DNA from: Ovis canadensis
Lineage: Eukaryota; Chordata; Mammalia; Artiodactyla; Bovidae
DNA length: 64,000 nt
Assembly (NCBI RefSeq): GCF_042477335.2
Contig: NC_091255.1
Location: 49,516,501 to 49,580,500 of the forward strand
Direction: 5' to 3'
Below the pieces are notes generated by a model. That model worked only from the letters and a program-made list of their open reading frames with translations. It was not told the DNA's origin and searched no databases. Every line of letters starts with the position of its first letter. The stretch's first letter is position 1. The position numbers were made by a program, and so were the translations under genes. Below, piece after piece: positions 11,779 to 21,240 of this stretch.

Positions 11779-14700
11779 TATAGCATAGGGAACTATATTC
11801 AATTTCTTGTAATAACTTATAATGGAAAAAAATCTGAAAAGGATTAATAAACTTCATGTTGAAACTTTAACTTTGTAACTGCCTCTAGTTAAAGACTTTC
11901 ACTGCTGCTGCTGCTGCTAAGTCGCTTCAGTCGTGTCCAACTCTGTGTGACCCACAGATGGCAGCCCACCAGGCTCTGCCATCCCTGGGATTCTCCAGGC
12001 AAGAATGCTGGAGTGCGTTGCCATTTCCTTCTCCAATGCATGAAAAGCAAAAGTGAGGTTACTCAGTTGTGTCCGACTCTTCCCGACCCCATGGACTGTA
12101 GCCCACCAGGCTTCTCCATCCATGGGATTTTCCAGGCAAGAGTACTGGAGTGGGATGCCACTGCCTTCACTAGATGTGTATATATTTTTTATTTAAAAAG
12201 AGAATTAGCGGACTTTTGGATTCAGAGGGAGAGGGAGAGGGAGAGGGTGGGATGATTTGGGAGAATGGCATTGATACATGTATACTATCATGTAAGAATC
12301 CAATCACCAGTCTATGTCCGATGCAGGATACAGCATGCTTGCGGCTGGTGCCCGGGGACGACCCAGAGGGATGTTGTGGGGAGGGAGGTGGGAGGGGGGT
12401 TTCATGTTTGGGATCGCATGTACACCCGTGGTGGATTCATGTCAATGTATGGCAAAACCAATACAGTATTATAAAGTAAAATAAACTAAAAATAAAAAGT
12501 TAAAAAAAAGAATTATTGTTGAAGTATCCACCTGAGAAACTGAGTATATATATGTTTGATTTGTGAATACTTCTAGGTAGTTGTAATCAGAGAAATACAC
12601 GTATCAGAGAAATAATATATGACACTCAATTTTAATGCGTGTCATTGTCTTGGGGAAAATTGGATGGAATATATCTCAATGTCAAAAGTATACTACTTTT
12701 GTACCAAGCATTGCGCTGAACTGGGAACCAGCAGATTTTCCTTTTATTTCCTGTTACTGACCATTGGTGTGAACTTGGGTCAGTGACCCAACTCTGCGGA
12801 CTTCAGTTTCATCAACGCTCTTTACAAATAAGGAGCTTGTACTGAAAACATGTGACCTTAGGGGTCCTAGCTCCAAACTTCTGTCACTTACTTGGGGCCA
12901 AAGAATCTGTGACATTCCCATCCTATTTATGCAGATAGTTGCTTTAATTAGAGAGGATTTTCTTAGGACAAACTTATACTTCGACACAAAGACACCTTTC
13001 AAAAATCTGGCCCTGTTCAAAGTTCCACTGATTAGTTGGAATTTTGTGTCATGAATACACAATAGCAGGATTCAGAGGTATTCAGAACACTGGTCTGGAA
13101 CTCCCAGAGCAGGGCCTGGGGTCCTGCTCCAGCACCTACCTCCTGAGTGAGCTCTGCCAAGTCTTGGCTTCTTCATACATAAAATGGCAATAATAACAAC
13201 CACAGAGTTATGAGAATTAGATTAGAAGAGATTAAATAAAATAATGCAAAATAGCATTTCTGGGCACAGTCTAGACACTCTGAAAACAATCAGTTGAAGC
13301 TAAATTAGTTCAGAAAAATGTAAAGAAATTTTAATTTTGTTTTAAAAAAGCTAGCACTTTTGTAATTAGAGCCAGTGTCTGCACTGGATAAATTCCTAGG
13401 GTTTAAATGTTGAGATGCATTGTCTACTTTGCTGTTCATGATGGGAGATAACCAGACTGGCTGCCCATGCCCAACTCAATTCCCTTAGTGGATTCCAAAT
13501 GGTATCATGACGACTTCCATAGGTCTGAAAAGGGATTCTGTAGATATTTCCTTGTCTTTCCTCTACAGTGCTGCTTAGGGATTTCTTACCAATGCTTTCC
13601 CCTCCAGGCTGTTTAGTCTTTGCATGATCTAAGCTCATGGGAGATGAAAAGTATCTCCATCCAAAATGGCCTGGGGATCCCTGCAGTTAGCCTCAGCTGT
13701 TCCCTGAGGTTTTGCTTGACATTCAAAGAAACCATGCCCTGTACTCTCCATGAAATCAGAAAATAAAACATACCACCTGTGTTGGAAACACCACAGTTTT
13801 CCAATGAAGTTACCTTATGTATAATATACTTTTAATTGGAAGACCATGGAGTAATCATTAAGAATATCACTTCCACATAGAATGGATAAACAATATTCTG
13901 TGCTATACAGAATCTATAGTGCATGGAACTATATCCAATATTCTGTGATAAACCATAATGGAAAATTATATTAAAAAAAAAGAAGTTGCCTCAGTCATGT
14001 CCAACTCTTTGTGACCCCATGGACTGTAGCCCACCAGGCTCCTCTGTCTATGGGATTCTCCGAGCAAGAACACTGGAGTGGGTTGCCGTACCCTCCTCCA
14101 GAGTATCTTCCCAACCCAGGGATCAAACCCACATCTCTAACGTCTGCTGCACTGGCAGTCGGGTTCTTTACCACTAGCACCACCTGGGATATCCATACAT
14201 CTACATAAAGATATATACAAAACTGATCGACTTTGCTGCACAGGAGAAATTAACACAACATTGTAAATCAACTCTATTTCAATTGAAAAATAATGTCACT
14301 CTCTCTATACTGATACAGATATTAAGTTTGAGACAAAGGTGAATTTATTTCACAGCAGTGTACTGATGTTGCTTTGTTAGTTGTGACAAATGTGCCATGG
14401 TGATGGAAGATTTTAGTAATGAGGGGAGCTGGGTGATTTATGGAAAGTTTCTGTACCATGTAAATCTAAAAATACTCCACATGAAAAGTTTATTTAAAAT
14501 AATAAGAAGGATGCAAAACAGTGTGTATACTTAAAAAAATCATCTGTGAACTTATTTGGTTTTTCTGAATTAAATTGATAATTTATCCATGGCAAAATCC
14601 ACATCAAAAGTCTGATTTCCCCAGGTAGCATTCTTATAGTCCATGAGTTGATATAGAAGAAATTTAAGAACTGAAACTATTTCTTCCTCGTTGGGTTACC

Positions 14701-17700
14701 TGATACAATATTATGATACAACCACTATTACTGAGCCATCCTTTACAGTAATGAATGAACAAGAATGGGTTGAGAAATAATATATGAGGCATAGGTATTG
14801 CATTGTGTTGTAATTAATCACTTGGATTCTCCCCAAGGACCTGAGTTCATTCTTTTAAAATAATCTGGTTTGTGTATTAGTGTAGCATCATTGCTTCAGG
14901 GTGTGTAATCTACTAGGGAGAGGAGAACAGAACTTGCGACTGTAAACCAATGAGCCAAATATAGTACTATTGAGAGCCATTCTGCACCTTAATATTTGTG
15001 TGACAATGTCCAACTCTGTTTCAAAGATTTTAGTGATGAGGGGAGCTGGGTGATTTATGGAAAGTTTCTGTACCATGTAAATCTAAAAATACTCCACATG
15101 AAAATTTATTTAAAATAATAGGAAGGATGCAAAACAGTGTGTATACTTAAAAAAATCATCTGTGAACTTATTTGGCTTTTCTGAATTAAATTGATAATTT
15201 ATCCATGGCAAAATCCACATCAAAAGTCTGATTTCCCCAGGTAGCATTCTTATAGTCCATGAGTTGATATAGAAGAAATTTAAGAACTGAAACTATTTCT
15301 TCCTCGTTGGGTTACCTGATACAATATTATGATACAACCACTATTACTGAGCCATCCTTTACAGTAATGAATGAACAAGAATGGGTTGAGAAATAATATA
15401 TGAGGCATAGGTATTGCATTGTGTTGTAATTAATCACTTGGATTCTCCCCAAGGACCTGAGTTCATTCTTTTAAAATAATCTGGTTTGTGTATTAGTGTA
15501 GCATCATTGCTTCAGGGTGTGTAATCTACTAGGGAGAGGAGAACAGAACTTGCGACTGTAAACCAATGAGCCAAATATAGTACTATTGAGAGCCATTCTG
15601 CACCTTAATATTTGTGTGACAATGTCCAACTCTGTTTCAAAGATTTTAGTGATGAGGGGAGCTGGGTGATTTATGGAAAGTTTCTGTACCATGTAAATCT
15701 AAAAATACTCCACATGAAAATTTATTTAAAATAATAGGAAGGATGCAAAACAGTGTGTATACTTAAAAAAATCATCTGTGAACTTATTTGGCTTTTCTGA
15801 ATTAAATTGATAATTTATCTGTGGCAAAACCCACATCAAAAGTCTGACTTCCCCAGGACTTATTTGGTTTTTCTGAATTAAATTGATAATTTACCCATGG
15901 CAAAACCCACATCAAAAGTCTGATTTCCCCAAGTAGCATTCTTATAGTACATGAGTTGATATAGAAGAAATTTAAATAATTTTCTTTTTTTTCTTTCTTT
16001 TTCTTTTTGGCCATTAAGTTTGTGGGATCTTAGTTTCCTGACCTGGGATTGAACCCAGGCCCACAGCAGTGAAAGCATCAAGTTCTAACCACTAGTACCA
16101 GAGAATTCCTGAAATATTTTCTTACAGACTTTTGGAGTAACATTTAACATCCTTAAAGTGAAGGTGTTGTTCAATCACTAAGTCATGTCTGACTCTTTGT
16201 GACCCCATGGACTGCAGCATGCCAGGCTCTCCTGTCCTTCATTATCTCCTGGAGTTTGCTCAGATTCATGTCCATTGAGTTGGTGATACTAAGTGGGGGT
16301 GGGAGAGAGCTATATCTAATCAGAACACTTCATGAGTCTTGAAAGGCCCAGTTCAGTTCAGTCTCTCAGTCGTGTCCGACTCTTTGCGACCCCATGAATC
16401 GCAGCACGCCTGGCCTCCCTGTCCATCACCAACTCCCGGTAAGTTCCAGGCATGGTGGGACTTCTTTGGGCCTCTGTTTTGTCACCTATAAAGAGGGGAG
16501 GTCTGATAGACCATCTGAACTTCAAATATCTGTTTTCTTCAAACACAGAGAAAAACAACTGAAGTAAGAAATACAGAAATGAATATAATTTGAAGCTGAA
16601 GGAGCTTCCCATTTAATGTCAGAACCAAGAACCTGGGGTTTCCTGGAGGGTGGGCCAGCCACCCACTCCTTGTAATTGTCCCCACTCGCTTTTCTTAATT
16701 CTGTTCCAAAGAATTTAGGCACCCACTTGGCCTCAGTCTCCTCATCCATAGATTGGGGATAAAAACACCTGCTTCACAGAATGAGATAATGGGTATGAAA
16801 TATGTGTTGTATGATTAAGAGTGCAAATGGGATGCACTATCTTTATTAACAAATAGCATCATTTTTGATGAGGCAGACTGGCCAGCACCAGGCTCTGTGG
16901 AAATTACGAGGCCATTAGAAACAAACCTAGCTCTAGCTCTTCCTGGTGGCTTTGGATGGCTGCTTCACTTCTCTGAGCCTCAGTTTCTTTCCAGGGTTGT
17001 AGTGAGAAATAAATCAGATAATACAGAATGTTTCCATCATTGCAGAAAGCTCTTGGACCACGCTGATGAGTATATTCAGTACCTGACATGATGCCTGGCA
17101 TATAATAATCGCTCAATAAATTTTTCCGTCCCCTTTCCTCCATCTTTCTGCTGTCAGCTGATGCATTATTTGACCAGGTCTAACCTCACGTTTCTTTTGG
17201 GAGTTATGTTCTTAGCTTCCCATTTGCAAAAAACTTCTGTCCTCTCCATTCTAAAACCAAAGCAACTTTATTAATAAAAACAGTATGGTAAGTTTTGTTG
17301 AGTCACCTTATATTTTTGGTAAAGACAACCATGTACTATATAGTTAAGACAATTACACAGTCAGCTATTAGGTTGATTATTCAATAATTAGGGTTCATTA
17401 TAAGGAAAGATTTCTATTATCTTGATTCAAGCAGGGACGACTGAGTGTTGAGAAATAGTATCATAAAAATGTTGGAAACCCGTGATGCTCTTTCTAGGAT
17501 AGGTTCAATCATGATCTTACAGGAAAATTTCTGGGACTACTTTACTTAAGAGAATTTCCATAGCTTTAAAATATAACCTAGATGACTGGATTCCCTGTAC
17601 TTCTAGCCAATGTTATGAAACATCCCAGAAGGTATAATGGTGTGCAGCCCACTCCTGTATTCTTGCCTAGAAAATCCCATGGGCAGAGGAGCCTGGTGGA

Positions 17701-19405
17701 CTACAGTCATAGGGTCAAAAAGAGTTGGACACTACTGAGTGACTGAGCAGAAGGTATAAAGTTAGGCTTCTAAATGTTTGGTTGAAAAGCTATTCATATT
17801 TTGAAGACATCTCCATAACCCATCCTAACTCTAAGATTCTAAAAATCAGACCCATTTTTATTATTTTTTTTCCCTAGCAATATGCCATTTTCAGAACTGT
17901 GAGTGGCTAGAATTCAGAACTTCTGGAAGTCCCCAAGAGGAAGCATCCAGGGAAATCACAAAGATGTATCTGCTAGTGGAGTGACGGCTTTTACGTGTGA
18001 TCTCCAGAATAGTACAACTCAGCCTTTCTTTGATGGGTAATCACACTGCTGTCAGGACTGGGAGGTGGAGCAGAGCTGATGTAACGAGACGTAAATGCTC
18101 TCTTGTGCCTTGTGTGCTGAGCATGAGGAATGAAGATCAGCCCTGATCATTACGATTATGTTGTCGGATCGTAAGTGGTGCCAGACAGCACCTGCTTGCC
18201 TTCCATGTTTTCTATATAATTCACGTACAGAAGATTAAATATACAAAACAGACTTTCCTGACTCCATATTTAAGGTATGATAAGAAAATGTCCTTGGGCT
18301 TCCCAGGTGGCACTGGTGCTAAAGAACCCACCTGCCCATGCAAGAGACATAAGAGACGAGGCTTTGATCCCTGCTTGGGAAGATGCCCTGGAGAAGGAAT
18401 GGCAAGCCATCCGAGTACTTTTGCCTAGAGAATCTCAAGGACAGAGGAGTCCAGTGGGCTACAGTCCACAGGGTCACAAAGAGTTGGACATGACTGAAGC
18501 GACTCAACATGCACAAGAAAATATCCGTGGGTTTCCCTGGTGGCTTAGTGGTAAAGAATCTGCTTGCCAGTGCAGGAGACATAGGTTCGATCCCTGTTCC
18601 AGGAAGATCCCACATGCCATCTAAGCCTGTCACAACGGTTGAGCCTGTGTTCTGGAGCCTGGGAACTGCAACCACTGAAGCCTGCATGGCCTAGAGCTCA
18701 TGCTCACCAACAAGAGGAGCGCCCGTGCCACAGCTAGAGAGAAGCCCCCACTCTCCACAGCTAGAGAGAAGCTCAGAACTTCATCAACAAAGACCCAGCA
18801 CAGCAATAAATAAGGAAATGAAACAACTCTTTACCATCTGAGCCACTAGGGAAAAGAAAGAAAATATCCTTGAATACTTTTGTTCATGATTTTTTTTTAA
18901 GCTCTTTTTGTCATTTTCCAGGAAATTATCTTTTCTACTGATTTCTTCTCTCATGGGTCTCCTGGAAAGGCAGTCCCCTCTTGAGTTCCAGGGTTACCCA
19001 GGATCTTACCTGCTCCTGCAGGTGGCTGATGCTTTCCTCGTATTGGGAGTAGTCTTGCTTATTGCCTGAATCTCTTTGCTGATGCCACTTCAGGATGGAG
19101 CTTTCTAGTTTCACGTTGGCCTCCTCCAGGGCGCGCACCTTTTCCAGGTAGGTGGCCAGGCGGTCATTAAGGTTCTGCATCATCTCCTTCCCATTTCCGC
19201 CTAGGAGGGAGCTGCCTCTTCCAGACCTCCAAGACCCTTCAGGGAGGGGACAGCTCAGTGAGGAGGAGGAAAGTGAGATGCGGACACCCCCCGCACCACC
19301 ATGGACACTCGGAGCCCGGGGAAAGCTCCCCGGCCGGCCCCAGCCGCCTCCTGTGGCATAGAGGGAACCTGAGCGGTTCTGGCTGAAGCTCTGGTTGGAA
19401 TTCAT
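2212..19405 (-). CDS. KRT23: KRT23, type I keratin 23 (whole coding span, 8 exons)
   Basis: Cytoplasmic intermediate-filament protein of the acidic keratin family, which forms obligate heteropolymers with type II keratins in epithelial cells. Eight exons join in frame (396+83+157+162+123+221+32+74 nt) to give 415 residues. The Gly/Ser-rich head is residues 1-74. The helix-initiation motif starts at about residue 79 ([19 protein letters not shown]). The alpha-helical rod runs to the helix-termination motif TYRQLLEGE at 370-378. The tail is short, about 35 residues. Every junction has GT/AG signals, and exons 2, 3, 4 and 6 have canonical type I keratin lengths. The head ([14 protein letters not shown]) and tail (PKIKAITQE) identify KRT23 rather than another type I keratin. 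Human KRT23, from memory, is 422 residues; the 7-residue deficit lies wholly in the tail. No internal stops or frameshifts are seen, so the gene looks functional. KRT39 lies upstream in the same orientation, as in other mammals. Confidence 0.95.
3432..3554 (-). mobile_element. BovB 3' end fragment
   Basis: Reverse complement of the BovB terminal segment (GACTCTTTGCAATCCCGTGG, then TCATGTCCATTGAGTC). Diverged, so older than most BovB copies here. Confidence 0.75.
3621..3673. repeat. (TA)n/(TG)n microsatellite
   Basis: Alternating AT, GT and AT blocks over about 50 bp in KRT23 intron 7. Confidence 0.9.
3881..3912 (-). CDS. KRT23: KRT23 exon 7 (32-nt tail exon)
   Basis: A very short exon between acceptor ttttatag and donor GTAAAAAA. 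It completes a glycine codon and then encodes [10 protein letters not shown], matching the human tail segment TREESKSSMK as recalled. Phase in 2 and phase out 1 fit exons 6 and 8 exactly. It is too short for open-frame detection and was found by reading the intron for the expected tail. Confidence 0.88.
4745..4965 (-). CDS. KRT23: KRT23 exon 6 (end of rod)
   Basis: 221 nt, the canonical length, between acceptor ctctttcag and donor GTAAGG. It encodes [19 protein letters not shown] through the helix-termination motif TYRQLLEGE and ends in phase 2 within a glycine codon. Confidence 0.95.
5033..5240 (+). mobile_element. Bov-tA SINE in KRT23 intron 5-6 interval
   Basis: Starts gggcttccctggtggcacag and ends at ctggacataactgagcacg, a full-length forward copy upstream of exon 6. 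Confidence 0.9.
5241..6574. other. KRT23 intron 5, unassigned part
   Basis: No gene and no ruminant-specific repeat recognised. Open frames here are not supported by similarity or splice structure. Confidence 0.5.
6575..6940 (+). repeat. L2 LINE 3' relic
   Basis: Resembles the ancient L2 3' end: ctattccctccacctggaac followed by a serum-like TCTCAACTCTCACC stretch and a T-rich end. Strongly diverged. Confidence 0.55.
7466..7832 (+). repeat. MIR SINE relic
   Basis: Shows the MIR core and tail signature: gtgtaaccctggtcaattca, then ccttatctccaaaatgggga, then a caataaatgagagctcttat end. Confidence 0.65.
7975..8097 (-). CDS. KRT23: KRT23 exon 5
   Basis: 123 nt, one codon shorter than the 126 nt usual in type I keratins. 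The human KRT23 protein, as recalled, has the same length here, so this is probably a KRT23 trait. The acceptor is gtctcacag and the donor GTGAGTTT. It encodes [19 protein letters not shown] through LQTQCSK in coil 2. Confidence 0.93.
8185..8346 (-). CDS. KRT23: KRT23 exon 4
   Basis: 162 nt, the canonical length, between acceptor taaacag and donor GTAAAAG. It encodes [19 protein letters not shown] through DLDTWYKEQ, covering linker 12 and the start of coil 2. Phase 0 at both ends. Confidence 0.95.
8529..8547. repeat. (AT)n microsatellite
   Basis: Short AT dinucleotide run at the tail of the neighbouring SINE. Confidence 0.85.
8550..8670 (-). mobile_element. CHR-type tRNA-Glu SINE
   Basis: Reverse copy with poly(T) at left and the tRNA-like head (aagtgatgagttttagtcaa through gcagggaagcccc) at right. 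It lies in KRT23 intron 3. Confidence 0.75.
8671..9605. other. KRT23 intron 3, remainder
   Basis: AT-rich intronic sequence with no gene or clear repeat seen. Confidence 0.5.
9606..9762 (-). CDS. KRT23: KRT23 exon 3
   Basis: 157 nt, the canonical length. The acceptor is aaccaaag and the donor GTAGG. It encodes [20 protein letters not shown] through [10 protein letters not shown], the second half of coil 1B, and restores phase 0. Confidence 0.95.
10205..10256 (+). mobile_element. BovA2 3' tip with (AGC)n tail
   Basis: Reads tgactgaagcaacttagcag followed by AGC repeats, the 3' end of BovA2, in KRT23 intron 2. Confidence 0.75.
10406..10488 (-). CDS. KRT23: KRT23 exon 2
   Basis: 83 nt, the invariant exon 2 length of type I keratins, between acceptor ctttacag and donor GTAAGTTC. 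It encodes [19 protein letters not shown] and onward, part of coil 1B, and ends in phase 2. It was found by reading the minus strand in the frame required by exon 1. Confidence 0.95.
10895..11346 (+). mobile_element. BovB LINE 3' end
   Basis: Begins at AAGGCTGTGGTTTTTCCAGT and runs to the 3' terminus gaatgaactgaac. Preceded by a scrap of BovA at 10832-10857. Confidence 0.88.
11541..11736 (+). mobile_element. Bov-tA SINE
   Basis: Forward copy from gggtttccctggtgggtcag to gtcagacatgattgagcaac, followed by a CA repeat. Confidence 0.9.
11744..11776. repeat. (CA)n microsatellite
   Basis: About 16 CA units at the 3' end of the Bov-tA; likely length-polymorphic. Confidence 0.95.
11777..11880 (+). 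mobile_element. L1 3' UTR fragment
   Basis: Contains tatagcatagggaactatat and a related downstream stretch typical of the artiodactyl L1 3' end. Confidence 0.6.
11897..12170 (-). mobile_element. BovA2 SINE
   Basis: Reverse copy: (CTG)n head, two Bov-A monomers joined by AATGCATGAAAAGCAAAAG, ending near cactgccttca. Confidence 0.9.
12228..12508 (+). mobile_element. Ruminant L1 3' UTR
   Basis: Forward 3' UTR with GGTGGGATGATTTGGGAGAA, then GGGGAGGGAGGTGGGAGGGG, then GTATGGCAAAACCAATACAG and an A-rich end. Preceded by a GAGAGG simple repeat. Confidence 0.75.
13080..13262 (+). repeat. MIR SINE relic
   Basis: MIR-like pattern: ccagagcagggcctggggtc, then catacataaaatggcaataa, then gagaattagattag. 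Diverged. Confidence 0.5.
13860..14290 (+). mobile_element. L1 3' end split by a Bov-tA
   Basis: L1 3' UTR sequence flanks a reverse Bov-tA. The right half has the characteristic actttgctgcacaggagaaa and acacaacattgtaaatcaac. Confidence 0.65.
13986..14191 (-). mobile_element. Bov-tA SINE nested in L1
   Basis: Reverse copy ending with the tRNA-like head (ttctttaccactagcaccac). It separates two halves of one L1 3' end. Confidence 0.85.
14409..15974. repeat. 616-bp tandem duplication, about 2.4 copies
   Basis: Copy 1 is 14409-15025 (617 bp), copy 2 is 15026-15641 (616 bp), and a partial third copy runs from 15642 to 15974. Copies 1 and 2 differ at only a few bases, for example one inserted G and two A/G or C/T changes near their starts. 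In the third copy a 76-bp piece (15782-15857) is itself repeated (15858-15933). The unit is AT-rich, matches no repeat I know, and lies in KRT23 intron 1. Identical 62-codon open frames in copies 1 and 2 reflect the duplication only. Confidence 0.95.
15975..16110 (-). mobile_element. CHR-type tRNA-Glu SINE
   Basis: Poly(T)/CTTT run at left, then ggccattaagtttgtgggat through the tRNA-like head; it abuts the end of the tandem duplication. Confidence 0.7.
16167..16290 (-). mobile_element. BovB 3' fragment
   Basis: Reverse copy: tcatgtctgactctttgtga through tcatgtccattgagttggtg. Confidence 0.75.
16349..16441 (-). mobile_element. BovB 3' tip
   Basis: Starts with the TTCAGTTCAGT tail repeat and reads gtccatcaccaactcccg; a very short 5'-truncated insertion. 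Confidence 0.85.
16890..17122 (+). repeat. MIR SINE relic
   Basis: Reads ttcacttctctgagcctcag, then gcctggcatataataatcgc and tcaataaattt, the classic MIR 3' half. Confidence 0.75.
17643..17748 (+). mobile_element. Bov-tA body fragment
   Basis: Headless piece from cccactcctgtattcttgcc to ttggacactactgagtgact. Confidence 0.8.
18296..18508 (+). mobile_element. Bov-tA SINE
   Basis: Forward copy with the target repeat AAGAAAATGTCC at 18282-18293 and AAGAAAATATCC at 18515-18526. Confidence 0.85.
18529..18815 (+). mobile_element. CHR-type tRNA-Glu SINE
   Basis: Head gggtttccctggtggcttag, body gccacagctagagagaagcc, tail cagcaataaataagg. A reverse Bov-tA head scrap follows at about 18828-18855. The target repeat AAGAAAATATCC recurs at 18858-18869. 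Confidence 0.75.
19010..19405 (-). CDS. KRT23: KRT23 coding exon 1 (head and coil 1A)
   Basis: Starts at the ATG at 19405-19403 (MNSNQSFSQ) and ends in phase 0 at ...HLQEQ before the donor GTAAGATC. It encodes 132 residues: the Gly/Ser/Arg head and the helix-initiation motif. The open frame continues 18 codons upstream without another ATG. The chosen ATG matches the start of the human protein as I recall it, and the exon length in residues is the same. Confidence 0.95.
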
Positions 19406-19491
19406 GGTTCCATCTGTGTCTGGGGCAGGACTGGGCTCTGGTCCACTCCCTGGCACCACAAAACTGAGCCGCCCCAGACTGCCCCAGATGG

Positions 19492-19498
19492 CTTTATG
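19492..19498 (-). promoter_or_regulatory. KRT23: KRT23 candidate TATA-like box
   Basis: Minus strand reads GGCATAAAGC 87-93 nt before the ATG. A start site about 30 nt downstream would give a 5' leader near 60 nt. This is a weak match (CATAAA), and an upstream non-coding exon cannot be excluded. Confidence 0.35.
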
Positions 19499-20439
19499 CC
19501 CTTTGCTGTGGGAGTTCCCTCTTCTGACAGCTGTACCGACAAGATCCTATCATTGTGCAACACGTGTTTCCTCTTGGTCAATCCCAAAGCGCCCCCGGGC
19601 TTTCACACACTGGCTGTTGTTTGGAGTCACATCGATATACCAGGTTGCTTTTCCCTCCCAGTGTTAACCTGGAGGTGTGGCCCACGGCCTTAGGTGGGTA
19701 TTAGTCTCAGGTGTCTTTCTAGTCTTTTTTCCATTGTCCGTTTATCTGGAAAAGGTCTGACTAAAGTCCACAGAAAGGTGATTTGGGGTGGCATAGATTT
19801 CCTTTGAAAAAGTAGACATTAAACACACAAACACACACCTGCCCCTACCCAACCCCCAAATAAACACATCCCAGCTCTAAAGCAAGGATGGGAGGGACTT
19901 GCGATGCAAGAGCCAGATCAGGACAGAATCTCAGGTCCTGGAATGAAAATACTTGTGCAGAGGAAATGGAGACAGTTCTGAATATCTGATCCTCGGTCGC
20001 AGCCGCTGGTGGATGGAAAGTAATTTCAAAGGAATCATTCTTAAGAACAAACCCACAATTATAATTAATTAATGAATGACCGAATCTTCCACTTCCAGGC
20101 TGCCTTTCATCCCAGCACACCTCAAAACCAAACAACCCCAGCCTGTGCCCAGGACTCTCATTGGCCCCTGGGAGGCAGATAGCCTTTGTTAAGTGGCCAG
20201 CAGCCCTGATCCCGCTGAGCCCTGGAAAGGCTCAGTGCTGTGCATCTATGCCCTGCGGAGGGAACAGAGGGAATCAGGAAATGTGCCATGGGTTGTCGAA
20301 CACGCTTGATGAATCTTATGCTTTGGCTGCCAAGGTAAATGTTAGGAATGAATAAAGAAATAGTCTGGGGGCGGAGAGCCACGTGCTGCTTACTGGCAAC
20401 TAGATTTAAAGGAGACTTTAGAATAAATGGCAGCATCTT
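19499..20439. other. KRT23 5' flank
   Basis: Upstream of the candidate KRT23 promoter, with a short CA-rich run near 19825-19840. No gene recognised and no clear repeat. Confidence 0.55.
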
Positions 20440-20760
20440 GAAGGGACAGAAGTGTTCCTTAGTCCGAGCCACTGACTTTACAGATGAGGAAAACTGAGGC
20501 CTGTGGGGTGGGGTGGGCAGGATGGCAGAGGAACAGATTGTGGGTTAGTGGCAAAGCCAGGGTGTGGCTCCTACGGCCACATAGCGCGGTTATCATTGAG
20601 CTGAATCTTGACGGAGCCCTGGATCACACTTCTCTTTCATAATGGTGATAATGGGACTTCCCAGTTTACAAAGCCCTTTGATACTCTGTATTTAATCCAC
20701 ATAGCCAGGGATGTGGCCAGGGAAGAGTTATTGTTCCCGTTTTCCTCCTAGAGGTGAAAG
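20440..20760 (-). repeat. MIR relics
   Basis: Two adjacent diverged pieces: actttacagatgaggaaaac (MIR reverse) and a second with tttacaaagccctttgatac. Confidence 0.5.
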
Positions 20761-20794
20761 ATGGGGAGCTGATTTGCGTGTAATGTAAATCAAC

Positions 20795-21240
20795 ACAGGA
20801 ATTTGTGGTTGTCTGGCCTTGGTCTGTGCTGTTTCCTCTGCCTGGAAAACCTTGCTTGTGCTGCCTAGGCCTGCTCTCCTGCCTTCCAGATGTAGTTCAA
20901 GGGTTACTGCTTTCATCGCAATTGTTATCTGATTTTCTTGCATGAGTTGTGTGCTCCTTCTTTGAGGAAAATGCCTTTTCTAGATCCCAAGATCTTCCAG
21001 AGGAGCAGACAGCGTGGTATCCCTACCCCAGAGCAGAAGGATGGGAACTGGGAACCCCCCACCCTGAGCTGGGTCCAGCCACCACCTGGGCCTAAGTTGA
21101 CCCCTATTCTTCACTCACCACATTGTATTGCATTTGTTACACTCCTTGGGGACTACAGGCTTCTTGAAAACAAGGATTATGTCTTTCATCTTCAAAGCAT
21201 CAAAGTCTGGCTTCTTATAGGTGTTTCATAAACACTGCGT
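20795..21240 (+). repeat. L2 LINE 3' relic
   Basis: tgctgtttcctctgcctgga, followed by the usual TTCAAGGGTTACTGC stretch and a GGGGACTACAGGCTTCTTG region near the L2 end. Confidence 0.55.

Larger units (their letters stand above)
10489..19009 (-). other. KRT23: KRT23 intron 1 (8.5 kb)
   Basis: The largest intron in the window. It carries BovB, L1, SINE and MIR copies and the 616-bp tandem duplication listed separately. Non-repeat pieces at about 10.5-10.8, 12.5-13.1, 16.45-16.9 and 17.1-17.6 kb show nothing recognisable. Confidence 0.85.

Noticed and set aside
14888-15692. Two identical 62-codon open frames that looked like a duplicated small gene
   Set aside because: They are copies of one AT-rich intronic segment carried by the 616-bp tandem duplication, with no similarity or codon signal.
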